Assembly: GCF_024714495.1 (NCBI RefSeq)
Contig: NZ_JAMZMJ010000002.1
Location: 62,001-126,000, forward strand
DNA length: 64,000 bases
Reading direction: 5' to 3'
From: Marinoscillum pacificum
GTDB taxonomy: Bacteria > Bacteroidota > Bacteroidia > Cytophagales > Cyclobacteriaceae
The notes beneath the pieces were generated by a model that made no database searches, was not told the origin of the DNA, and saw nothing but the letters and a program-made list of their open reading frames with translations. Of the stretch, positions 36,581 to 44,636 are shown one piece after another; positions within the stretch are counted from its first letter, which is position 1; the number at the start of each line of letters is the position of its first letter. Made by a program: the position numbers and the translations under genes.

Positions 36581-36615
36581 TTATTAATGCAGTTATATGA
36601 CCACTACATTAATAA
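36581..36615 (-). promoter_or_regulatory. Inverted repeat abutting the fecR start codon
   Basis: TTATTAATG and CATTAATAA (36581-36589 and 36607-36615) form a perfect 9-bp inverted repeat with a 17-nt loop, ending directly against the fecR ATG. It could fold in the mRNA and limit translation of the anti-sigma factor, or bind a regulator. Function inferred only from position. Confidence 0.35.
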
Positions 36616-36713
36616 AGAGCTAATTCTATAAGTAAGAGGGGACAAAAAAGTTAATATTTACAAAACAATAGATGATATTCATTCGTTAACATAATCTTTC
36701 GCAAGAAAAAAGA

Positions 36714-37355
36714 TTAAATGTTAGCAAATTCGCAATAGCCCAGCAATATCAAGTACTGACCAATCAGACGGATATCTGGAACTAGATTAGGATTACGTTC
36801 CTGGTAGTATGCAAGGATCTCCGCTTTCAACTTCTTTTGTGCTCTGGCAATATGTGTTTTCACCGTTTCTGTAGAAACACCTAATTCAATGGCAATTTCA
36901 GCATGTTTCAAGCCTTTATCTTTAGAAAGTCGATAGGCTAGCTGACAGACGTCTGGTAGATTATTAACGATGGACTCCAGTTTTTTACGAAGTTCTTTCT
37001 CCAATAGGACTTGCTCTGGATTAATTAAATCTATTTCATTTAAGCGATTTTTGATATCTGCCTTATGTCCAGCTTCTTTGACCTGCGCTGAAAATGCTTT
37101 TACCGCCTGATTCTTTATACCAATAAAAAAATACCCATCCAGATCTTCAATGGAAGAAATATCTATCTGACTTTTCCAGAGACTAAAGAAAAAATCAGAG
37201 ACTACATCCTTAGCCATTTCTGAATCTTTGGTAATCATCTTGGCATATCCATACAATTTATCAAAGTAGTCTTTATACAACTGTTCAAACTGAGCCTCAC
37301 GAGTACTACTCGCCAGCCCTTTGTGAACAGAAATTTTGCCTAGACTACCCGACAT
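36714..37355 (-). CDS. ECF sigma-70 factor (PUL 1)
   Basis: 213 residues. Region 2 spans about residues 23-90 (FEQLYKDYFDKLYGYAKMIT, MAKDVVSDFFFSLWKS). Region 4 spans about 135-195 with the HTH KGLKHAEIAIELGVSTETVKTHIARAQKKLKAEI. It belongs to the Bacteroidota FecI-like group that activates its own susCD operon once FecR releases it. Co-oriented with fecR and susC, as is usual. The upstream region holds a 13-bp direct repeat. Confidence 0.93.
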   Translation of the reverse strand: MSGSLGKISVHKGLASSTREAQFEQLYKDYFDKLYGYAKMITKDSEMAKDVVSDFFFSLWKSQIDISSIEDLDGYFFIGIKNQAVKAFSAQVKEAGHKADIKNRLNEIDLINPEQVLLEKELRKKLESIVNNLPDVCQLAYRLSKDKGLKHAEIAIELGVSTETVKTHIARAQKKLKAEILAYYQERNPNLVPDIRLIGQYLILLGYCEFANI

Positions 37356-37414
37356 GATTTTATGAAATTGATGATTTAACGACTTGAAATAAGGATAATT
37401 TTATGAAAAAAACA

Positions 37415-37495
37415 AAATATTAAACACTCTTTAGAAAATAAATCAAATATAATTATTCAAATATTTTAATATGCGCATTAGCAAATATTAAACAC
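37415..37495 (-). promoter_or_regulatory. 13-bp direct repeat upstream of the PUL 1 sigma gene
   Basis: AAATATTAAACAC occurs at 37415-37427 and exactly again at 37483-37495, in the 188-nt gap between the sulfatase stop and the sigma start. Candidate regulator sites for the sigma-fecR transcript. Confidence 0.35.
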
Positions 37496-37508
37496 ATTCC
37501 ATACATCA

Positions 37509-37525
37509 GATGATTTCCAATCATC
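37509..37525 (-). repeat. Hairpin downstream of the first sulfatase
   Basis: Seven-bp stem GATGATT / AATCATC with a 3-nt loop, 19 nt after the sulfatase stop. No T-run, so it may be a weak or Rho-type end of the sulfatase transcript rather than an intrinsic terminator. Confidence 0.35.
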
Positions 37526-37543
37526 AGCACCATATACATCAGG

Positions 37544-39190
37544 CTAATGACTAGCATTTTTAGATTGAATAATTTGAAGAATCTCATCCCACGGCTCTAC
37601 CTGATGAGTATCCGCCCAGTTTTGCCAAAGAGCAATCATCTCTGTTTTCTTTTCAGACATCTGATCTGATAAATCATTTTGCTCAGTACGATCCTTCACC
37701 ACATCGTACAACTCCCAAGTTTGTGGACCTTTGTCATTCCATTTGGAGACCAGTTTTAGATTACCAAGACGCAATGCTTTATTTCCTTCATGTTCCCAAA
37801 AAATAGGTCTGGCATCCATAGCCACATCCGCAACTAAGAGCGGGGCAAGGCTTTTTCCTACTAATGTTGGTACTCTCTGCCCATCCTTTTCCACTGCATA
37901 ATCCGCATTGGCCAGATCCTTAAACGTAGCCATGATATCAGGCAAAAATGCATAGTCCTTTACCAGGCTTCCATTTTTAGTCTTTTCAATCCCTTTGGGC
38001 CAATGAACAATCATAGGTGTTGAGATTCCTCCTTCATGAACATAGTGTTTGTATTCTCTATAGGGCGTGTTAGATGCATTTGCCCATGACTGCCCATAGG
38101 TAAGCCAATAACCTTTTTTTGTTTCCAAAATATTAGCAGGTCCTCCTCCAAATGTTCCGCCTTCAGCACACGCGCCATTATCATTCAAAAACACAATAAT
38201 GGTGTTATCTAACTCTCCCGTTTCCTGAAGGAATTGAGTCAGTCTTCCAATATTTTGATCCATTCGATCCACCTGAGCAGCATAAATAGACATTCGCAAG
38301 CTCATTTCATCTCGCACTTCCTGTGATAAAGTATCCCAATCCGGAGAATCTTGAGCAGAAAGTGGCCAATTTTCTTCCACCAACCCCATTTGCTTCATGC
38401 GCTGATAGCGCTCTTCTCGGAGGGTTTGCCACCCATCATCATATCTTCCGCGATACTTATCGACATCTTCTTTTGGAGCATTGAGCGGCCAGTGCGGTGC
38501 ATTGTACGCCAAATACAAGAAAAACGGCTGATCATCAGACTTCACACCATCGATAAATGCAATCGCATGATCAGTAAATGCATCAGTGGTGTAATAATCT
38601 GGATTGGTAATTTCTATTTGTTCATTCTGAGTGGTAATCCCACGCAATCCATCTGGCTTGAAATAATTAGCAGCACCACTGAGTATGCCATAAAACTTAT
38701 CAAAACCTCGCTGAAGCGGCCATTGTGATGAATCTGCCATCCCCAGATGCCATTTACCTGACATCAACGTATGATATCCGGCACCACCAAGCACTTCTGC
38801 AAGTGTATTGGTATTCGTCTGCAGAAAGCCCTGATATCCCGGAAGGTTGTAATTGTGATTGGTCGGATTATCTGGAACATTGGTCATATGACCAATCCCT
38901 GTTTGATGTGGGTATAATCCGGTTAGTAATGAGGCTCTGGTCGGACAGCAACGTGCGGCGTTGTAAAACTGGGTAAATCGCAGCCCACTAGCTGCAAGTT
39001 GATTGAGATTCGGAGTATTTATTTCACCCCCAAAACAACCCAAATCAGAATACCCCATATCATCAGACATAATCAAAATGATATTGGGTCTGTCCTCCAC
39101 GGGAGCTTCAGCAGTAGTACAAGACAACACAAGCTGTGCTATTATCAAAGCAAGTAGTGTCAGTGCAATCGGTTTTCTTTTTATCATCAT
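37544..39190 (-). CDS. S1 family arylsulfatase (lipoprotein, first copy)
   Basis: 548 residues from the ATG at 39190 (MMIKRKPIALTLLALII, lipoprotein signal ending LVLSC). The alkaline-phosphatase-like fold begins NIILIMSDDMGYSDLGCFG, where the Asp pair binds calcium. The sulfatase signature RCCPTRASLLTG carries the Cys81 that is converted to formylglycine. Other family motifs are SGKWHLG and FLNDNGACAEGG. It removes sulfate esters from glycans and needs an anaerobic sulfatase-maturing enzyme or FGE from elsewhere in the genome. It starts 18 nt after the second sulfatase stops. Confidence 0.93.
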   Translation of the reverse strand: MMIKRKPIALTLLALIIAQLVLSCTTAEAPVEDRPNIILIMSDDMGYSDLGCFGGEINTPNLNQLAASGLRFTQFYNAARCCPTRASLLTGLYPHQTGIGHMTNVPDNPTNHNYNLPGYQGFLQTNTNTLAEVLGGAGYHTLMSGKWHLGMADSSQWPLQRGFDKFYGILSGAANYFKPDGLRGITTQNEQIEITNPDYYTTDAFTDHAIAFIDGVKSDDQPFFLYLAYNAPHWPLNAPKEDVDKYRGRYDDGWQTLREERYQRMKQMGLVEENWPLSAQDSPDWDTLSQEVRDEMSLRMSIYAAQVDRMDQNIGRLTQFLQETGELDNTIIVFLNDNGACAEGGTFGGGPANILETKKGYWLTYGQSWANASNTPYREYKHYVHEGGISTPMIVHWPKGIEKTKNGSLVKDYAFLPDIMATFKDLANADYAVEKDGQRVPTLVGKSLAPLLVADVAMDARPIFWEHEGNKALRLGNLKLVSKWNDKGPQTWELYDVVKDRTEQNDLSDQMSEKKTEMIALWQNWADTHQVEPWDEILQIIQSKNASH

Positions 39191-39207
39191 TGGGTTTGGG
39201 ATATATC

Positions 39208-40896
39208 TTAAGGTTTCGGCAATACTTGATTGGCTTCTGCCCACTCATACCATTTACCTTCTAGTTCTTTTACCACCTCAGGATTTTCATCAGCCACGTT
39301 AATCGTTTCTGTTCTGTCCTCGCTGATTTTATACAATTCCCAGGGCTGCTTTGCATTAAGGGTCACTAGTTTCCACTCGCTAGTTCGAACATATCGCCCA
39401 CCTTCGTGCTCATTAAACAAGATTGGATGGCCATCTCTTCTATTTCCCTGAAGCACTGGCAGTAAACTTTTTCCAGCCAATGGGGTAATGGCATTTTCAT
39501 TGAATTGAGCTGGATACTCAGCATCTCCTACATCAACAAAGGTTGCCATGAAGTCCATCACATGTCCAACCTGATCAGAGTTACTTCCTTTAGGTGCTGT
39601 AATTCCTTTTGGCCAGAAGGCAATCATTGGTGTATGAATACCACCTTCAAAGGACTCCATTTTCCAGTAACTAAACGGTGTATTCGCCACGTTTGCCCAC
39701 CGTCTACCAATGGATGTAAAAGTCGTTTCAGGACCAGGCAATACACCTTTATCTATTGGATAAACGACCTCTTCACCTGTCCTGGTTTCGCTTGGACGAT
39801 CAAAACCTGTACCATATGCCATGCAGTTTTCATAACTCGCTCCATTATCACTCAAGAACACAATCATGGTATTGTCTAATTCACCTGTTTCTCTTAGGGT
39901 TTGAATGATTCTACCTATTCCTTGATCCATTCGATCAATCATAGCTGCATGTACTGCCATAGCACGAGCATCCCACTCCTGATGTGGATTATCTTCCCAT
40001 GCCAAATCACCACCCCAGCGCTCAGTTAATGGATAAATAGTTGAGTCAAGCAGACCTGATTCAGTCATTTTCTTATACCTGGCTTCTCTAATCGCCTGCC
40101 ACCCTACCTTGTAGGTATCTTCGTATTTGGCAATATCTTCAGGAAGGGCATGAAGCGGCCAGTGAGGTGCCGTTTGCGCTACATAAAGGAAGAATGGTTT
40201 GTCTTCTTTAGCCCATTCACGGATATAAACTGAAGCAGTATCATTGATCGCATCCGTGTGATAGTATCCTTCTGGAACTTCCGTCACAGGTTCTGTACCA
40301 TTCACCAAACTGAACGGATCAAAGAAGTCAACTACACCCCAGATGTTTCCAAAGTACTTTTCAAAGCCTCTACTGGTTGGATACTGCTCTACAGGCGAAA
40401 AGTATGGATGTTCTTCATGATGGTTTAGCCAATTCAGTTGCTTCTCTGGTGTTTCCTGAACGACCGTATTGGAAACATGCCATTTCCCAACCATGCCTGT
40501 GTGGTAACCAGCTTCTTTTAAAACTTCTGCGATGGTAACCGTATTTTCTGTAAGATGTCCACGGTATGCCGGCTGATTGGTTTCTGTAGTCATATGACCA
40601 ATACCCGCCTGATGGTTGTATAATCCTGTGAGCAATGAAGCTCTTGTGGGACAACATCTTGAGGTGTTGTAAAACTGAGTAAACTTCATCCCATTTGAAG
40701 CTAACCAATCTAGATTTGGTGTTTGTATTTCAGAACCATAGCTACCCAAATCTGAGAAACCTAAATCATCAGCCATAATTAGGACGATGTTTGGTCGGTC
40801 TGGTTGGGTAGACTGCTCTACTTCCGTTGTTTTGGATGTTGAACATCCGATTAATGCCAATGCAGTGAATGCACAGGTAATCTTATTGAACTTCAT
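39208..40896 (-). CDS. S1 family arylsulfatase (lipoprotein, second copy)
   Basis: 562 residues with a lipoprotein signal (LALIGC). It carries the metal motif NIVLIMADDLGFSDLGSYG, the modification signature RCCPTRASLLTG with Cys81, VGKWHV and FLSDNGASYEN. It is a clear paralogue of the neighbouring sulfatase, with the modified cysteine at the same residue number, but the middle regions differ (for instance the HHEEHPYFSPVEQYPTSRG segment), so sulfate position preference may differ. It is the first gene of a two-sulfatase unit with its own operator-like element 31 nt upstream. Confidence 0.93.
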   Translation of the reverse strand: MKFNKITCAFTALALIGCSTSKTTEVEQSTQPDRPNIVLIMADDLGFSDLGSYGSEIQTPNLDWLASNGMKFTQFYNTSRCCPTRASLLTGLYNHQAGIGHMTTETNQPAYRGHLTENTVTIAEVLKEAGYHTGMVGKWHVSNTVVQETPEKQLNWLNHHEEHPYFSPVEQYPTSRGFEKYFGNIWGVVDFFDPFSLVNGTEPVTEVPEGYYHTDAINDTASVYIREWAKEDKPFFLYVAQTAPHWPLHALPEDIAKYEDTYKVGWQAIREARYKKMTESGLLDSTIYPLTERWGGDLAWEDNPHQEWDARAMAVHAAMIDRMDQGIGRIIQTLRETGELDNTMIVFLSDNGASYENCMAYGTGFDRPSETRTGEEVVYPIDKGVLPGPETTFTSIGRRWANVANTPFSYWKMESFEGGIHTPMIAFWPKGITAPKGSNSDQVGHVMDFMATFVDVGDAEYPAQFNENAITPLAGKSLLPVLQGNRRDGHPILFNEHEGGRYVRTSEWKLVTLNAKQPWELYKISEDRTETINVADENPEVVKELEGKWYEWAEANQVLPKP

Positions 40897-40926
40897 TCCG
40901 CTTAAATTAGAGGTATATCAAAAATA

Positions 40927-40943
40927 AACGTAAATTTTACGTT
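40927..40943. promoter_or_regulatory. Operator-like element AACGT-N7-ACGTT, site 2
   Basis: The sequence AACGTAAATTTTACGTT is a perfect 8+1+8 palindrome, 31 nt upstream of the second sulfatase start. It is the most symmetric of three such elements in the window. Confidence 0.55.
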
Positions 40944-40978
40944 ATAAAAATTGTACAAAATACACTTATTCGGAAATC

Positions 40979-41010
40979 AAAAAACGGATGCCAGTTTCCC
41001 GACACCCGTT
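40979..41010 (-). terminator. Intrinsic terminator after the first GH125 gene
   Basis: Stem AACGGGTG / CATCCGTT (one G-U pair) with a 12-nt loop, then TTTTGATTT on the minus strand, 23 nt past the GH125 stop. It splits the sulfatases from the mannanase genes. Confidence 0.75.
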
Positions 41011-41032
41011 TACATCCCAACAAACTAATGCG

Positions 41033-42448
41033 CTAGCCAAGAAGATTTGGCGTATTTTGATAGGTTTTCCATAAAAACTCACCGAACAATGTATTTGCCC
41101 AGGCAAACCAGGACCTTGAGAAGTTTTTAGGATCATCTTTATGAAAAGTTTCGTGCATAAATCCAGTATCACCATGCGTAGCTTTCAGCATTTGAATGCA
41201 CTTTTTAATTTCTTGATCACTCGTACTTGTTAATCCCTGAATGGTGATAGCCATCGGCCAGATCATGTCCATGCCTACATGTGGACCACCAATACCTGCT
41301 CCTGCTTTCCCTTTGAAGAAGAATGGATTATCTGTTGATAAAACGAACTTTCTTGTATTCTGATATACAGGATCATTCACATCAATAGCTCCCAGATATG
41401 GTAAGGACAACAAACTTGGTACATTGGCGTCATCCATTAACAAATGACTTCCAAATCCATCAATCTCAAAGGCATAGATTTCTCCGTATTTTGGATGCTT
41501 TACTTTAGCATGTTGATCCAATGCTACAGCCACTTCTGAAGATAAACTTCGCATTTCCTTAGATGTATTCTGCTCGCCATGAATGGCCTCCAACATATCG
41601 GCGGCTTGCTTAAGACTTACAACCGCAAAGAAGTTGGAAGGAATAAGGAATGAAAATACCGTAGAGTCATCACTTGGACGGAATGCAGAACTAATCAACC
41701 CAACAGGATTGACCGGATAGCCATAGCCATGCAGATCGCGCGTATCAGTACCTACTGCAGTGGTTCTCTGAAACTTATAACTACCTTTCCCATTCTTTTG
41801 CTGTTGATCTTTGAATACTCGAAGAACCTCCCCCATAGCTTTCACCCAGGCAGCACCAAATGGAGCAGTGTCTCCAGTGGTTTTCCAATAGTGATAGCCT
41901 AAACGGATTGGATAACACAAGCTATCAATCTCCCACTTACGCTCATGAACCCCTGGCTTCATGTCCGTCAGATCAGTAGACCACTCTCCTCTTTTGTCTG
42001 GATCTTCATAAAAAGCATTCGCAAATGGATCTTTGAGAATGTAACTCGTTTGCCTGTTGACTACACCTGCAATTAACTTTTTCAAGTCTTTATCCTGATT
42101 CGCAAACTGCATGTAAGGCCAAACCTGAGCAGAACTATCTCTTAGCAACATAGCATCTATATCTCCAGTGATGACATAGGTATCCGGCTTACCACTATCC
42201 TCCGAATAGGTTACGGTCGTATCCAGTGTATTCGGAAAGCAGTTCTCAAATAACCACACCAGTTCCGGATCCTTCACATTTTTAGCAAATTCCGCGATAG
42301 CTTTCTCTACGGACTTACTCGTAAAATTTCTTTTTGATTGGGCTGTACGAACTACCGGAAAGGATGCTTGCGCAAAAAGTGAGGCAGGGTTTACAAAAGA
42401 TGCGGCACCAAGCACGGCTGTGCTTTGAAGAAACGTTCTTCTCTCCAT
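41033..42448 (-). CDS. GH125 family exo-alpha-1,6-mannosidase (first copy)
   Basis: 471 residues from the ATG at 42448. The N-terminus MERRTFLQSTAVLGAAS has a twin-arginine-like signal. GH125 ((alpha/alpha)6 fold, former DUF1237) motifs are WLFENCFPNTLDTTV, TGDIDAMLLRDSSAQVWPY, GTDTRDLHGYGYPV and FMHETFHKDDP. Known family members are inverting exo-alpha-1,6-mannosidases. It is almost collinear with the copy at 48691, with the same length and most residues identical. Where that copy has DIDAMWLRDSSAQ, this one has DIDAMLLRDSSAQ. Confidence 0.92.
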   Translation of the reverse strand: MERRTFLQSTAVLGAASFVNPASLFAQASFPVVRTAQSKRNFTSKSVEKAIAEFAKNVKDPELVWLFENCFPNTLDTTVTYSEDSGKPDTYVITGDIDAMLLRDSSAQVWPYMQFANQDKDLKKLIAGVVNRQTSYILKDPFANAFYEDPDKRGEWSTDLTDMKPGVHERKWEIDSLCYPIRLGYHYWKTTGDTAPFGAAWVKAMGEVLRVFKDQQQKNGKGSYKFQRTTAVGTDTRDLHGYGYPVNPVGLISSAFRPSDDSTVFSFLIPSNFFAVVSLKQAADMLEAIHGEQNTSKEMRSLSSEVAVALDQHAKVKHPKYGEIYAFEIDGFGSHLLMDDANVPSLLSLPYLGAIDVNDPVYQNTRKFVLSTDNPFFFKGKAGAGIGGPHVGMDMIWPMAITIQGLTSTSDQEIKKCIQMLKATHGDTGFMHETFHKDDPKNFSRSWFAWANTLFGEFLWKTYQNTPNLLG

Positions 42449-42502
42449 TACAAAGGGGGTTAAAAAATCATCAAATTGGTTACTCATTGTTGGTATAAAG
42501 AA

Positions 42503-42526
42503 GAGCTCCACTAAATCGCGGAGCTC
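42503..42526 (-). terminator. Weak hairpin between GH2 and GH125
   Basis: Seven-bp stem GAGCTCC / GGAGCTC around a 10-nt loop, followed by TTCTTTA on the minus strand. Placed after the GH2 stop; possibly a leaky terminator or processing site. Confidence 0.4.
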
Positions 42527-42545
42527 CTAACCAAATAAACTAAAC

Positions 42546-44363
42546 TTATTCTTGAATAGCGTTAATCACTGCTTCGTTGGCTTTCTTAACAGCCTTCTCA
42601 TTCAGTTTGATTACTTTTCTGTCATAGGTCATTAGACCGTTCACTTCACCTTCCACATCTGTAGTTTGGGTATACACAGCAGCCGAGAAACCTGTTTTAG
42701 CCATCTGAGCAAGCTCTTTAGCAAACTCCACATATTTTTCAGTTACTTCTTTAGACGTTTTGAACTGTACGTATCCCCAGTTTCTGTCAGTTACCCAAAG
42801 GTGATCTTTCAGTGCCAACCCTATTCCACCGTACTCACCAAGTACCGTAGCTCTTTGACCATCGTACAAAAACATTTCTGGACCAGGATAATGGTGTAAA
42901 TCCAACATATCTCCTACTGGGAAATGGTTACCACCACTTGCAGGGTTTACGATTCTAGAAGCATCATAAGCCATAGTCCATTTCACAATTTCTTCTGTTT
43001 TGAACTGACCCCAGGCTTCATTGAATGGCACCCAACAAACAATACTTGGATAGGAATACAAGTAATCCATGATTTCTTTCCACTCTTTTCTGTAGATCGC
43101 CTCAGACTCTGGAGTTCTTTGCAATTCAGTACCGGTGAAATACTTTCTCATTTGCCAGATTGGCTGATCATCGCCATTTGGCATGTCTTGCCAAACCAAA
43201 ATACCTAAACGATCACAATGTGTATACCATCTAGCTGGCTCCACTTTCACGTGTTTTCTGATCATGTTAAATCCGAAATCTTTGGTCTTTTTGATATCAT
43301 ATGCCAAAGCCTCATCTGTTGGCGCGGTATATAAACCATCAGGCCACCAACCTTGATCCAATGGACCAAACTGGAAGTAATCTTTGTTATTCAATTGCAA
43401 TCTTACGATTCCATTAGCATCTCTTTTTGAAGAGATTTTACGCATAGCGAAGTAGCTTTTTACTTCATCAGTTGCTTTACCACCACTCATTAAAGACACT
43501 TTCATATCATATAAGAATGGTGACTCAGGAGACCAAAGCTTAGGTGAAGGCAATGAGATGGCCACTTTTTGACCTACAGCAGCTTTCGCAGTTTTGATTA
43601 CCTGCCCAGCAGCAGACACTTCAACAGACACCAAGTCTCCATAAGCCGCGCCTGTAGCAGCTACTTCAACTGAAATAGTGTTGTTATCAATGTTTGGAGT
43701 AGTTCTAATGCTTGCAATTGACTTGGTGCTCACTGGCTCCAACCATACCGTCTGCCAGATACCTGTTACTGGAGTATACCAAATTCCCTCTGGACGATTT
43801 ACTTGCTTACCTCTAGGCTGAGCACCAGAGTTGGTCGGATCCCATACCTTTACTTTCAACTCTTGTTTACCTGAAGCCAGGTATGGAGTGATATCAAATG
43901 AGAACGGTGTATATCCACCTTCGTGCATTCCAATTTTCACATCGTTGATAAAGATTTCTGCTCTCCAATCAACCGCTCCGAAATGCAACAACACATTTTT
44001 ACCATTCCAATTAGATGGTACTTCAAATGATCGATGATACCAAACGACATTTTCTTCTCCAACTTGCTTCATTACGCCCGACAAACTAGACTCGACAGCA
44101 AATGGAACAAGGATTTTTTCTGAATAGGATGATGGCTCTGCATCCTTCGCCGGAACAATTGCCACATCCCAAAGCCCATTTAAGTTCTTCCAATCTTTTC
44201 TTTCCATGATAGGTCTTGGATATTCTGGAAGGGGGTTATTTGGATCAACTTTGCTACTCCAATCGGATTTAATTTTGTCTCCCGCAGGTTTCCACTGAGC
44301 TTGAGCTGAAGCCACAAACCCAATCATCATTGCGATTAATACTGTTTTCCTCATTCTGATCAT
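42546..44363 (-). CDS. GH2 family glycoside hydrolase
   Basis: 605 residues with a signal peptide (ending ASAQAQ). GH2 order: sugar-binding jelly roll ([14 protein letters not shown]...[35 protein letters not shown]), Ig-like sandwich (~190-310), and a TIM barrel with [31 protein letters not shown]. Predicted acid/base is Glu449 in PFNEAWGQF and nucleophile Glu510 in LGEYGG. It could be a beta-galactosidase, beta-mannosidase or beta-glucuronidase; the sequence alone does not decide. Its upstream region has an operator-like element 39 nt from the start, so it probably begins a transcript with GH125. Confidence 0.9.
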   Translation of the reverse strand: MIRMRKTVLIAMMIGFVASAQAQWKPAGDKIKSDWSSKVDPNNPLPEYPRPIMERKDWKNLNGLWDVAIVPAKDAEPSSYSEKILVPFAVESSLSGVMKQVGEENVVWYHRSFEVPSNWNGKNVLLHFGAVDWRAEIFINDVKIGMHEGGYTPFSFDITPYLASGKQELKVKVWDPTNSGAQPRGKQVNRPEGIWYTPVTGIWQTVWLEPVSTKSIASIRTTPNIDNNTISVEVAATGAAYGDLVSVEVSAAGQVIKTAKAAVGQKVAISLPSPKLWSPESPFLYDMKVSLMSGGKATDEVKSYFAMRKISSKRDANGIVRLQLNNKDYFQFGPLDQGWWPDGLYTAPTDEALAYDIKKTKDFGFNMIRKHVKVEPARWYTHCDRLGILVWQDMPNGDDQPIWQMRKYFTGTELQRTPESEAIYRKEWKEIMDYLYSYPSIVCWVPFNEAWGQFKTEEIVKWTMAYDASRIVNPASGGNHFPVGDMLDLHHYPGPEMFLYDGQRATVLGEYGGIGLALKDHLWVTDRNWGYVQFKTSKEVTEKYVEFAKELAQMAKTGFSAAVYTQTTDVEGEVNGLMTYDRKVIKLNEKAVKKANEAVINAIQE

Positions 44364-44594
44364 TATTATTTATTGGTCAACTTAAATTTTCACCTTACTT
44401 AAGCGTACTTTTTACGTTTTTATAAAAAAGCAGAGCTATGCCCGTTATGGGCTTCACCTTTAAAGAGACCTTTTGAGATAAAAAGGCCTACAATTCCTCA
44501 AAATTTTACATTCACGATTACCCAGTCTCCAAATCTTTCAAAATAAGCGAATCAAACTTTGCAATAGTTATCAAATTCACAATAGCATTTCTAA
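44364..44594 (-). promoter_or_regulatory. Upstream region of the GH2 gene
   Basis: About 230 nt without a gene between the GH76 terminator and GH2. It contains the AACGT-type element (44402-44418) and a small GCCC-GTTAT-GGGC hairpin around 44447-44460. The distance and the elements fit an independent promoter for GH2-GH125. Confidence 0.4.
44402..44418. promoter_or_regulatory. Operator-like element AACGT-N7-ACGTT, site 3
   Basis: AGCGT-N7-ACGTT (one mismatch in the left half), 39 nt upstream of the GH2 start. Same length and similar distance as sites at 29303 and 40927. Confidence 0.45.
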
Positions 44595-44629
44595 AGGAGT
44601 TCTGCCTTACCTCCTAAAGCAGAACTCCT
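44595..44629 (-). terminator. Stem-loop terminator after the GH76 T9SS gene
   Basis: Perfect 11-bp stem AGGAGTTCTGC / GCAGAACTCCT with a 13-nt loop, 8 nt after the GH76 stop, followed by TTTAG on the minus strand. Strong stem but short T-run. Confidence 0.65.
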
Positions 44630-44636
44630 GATCTGA

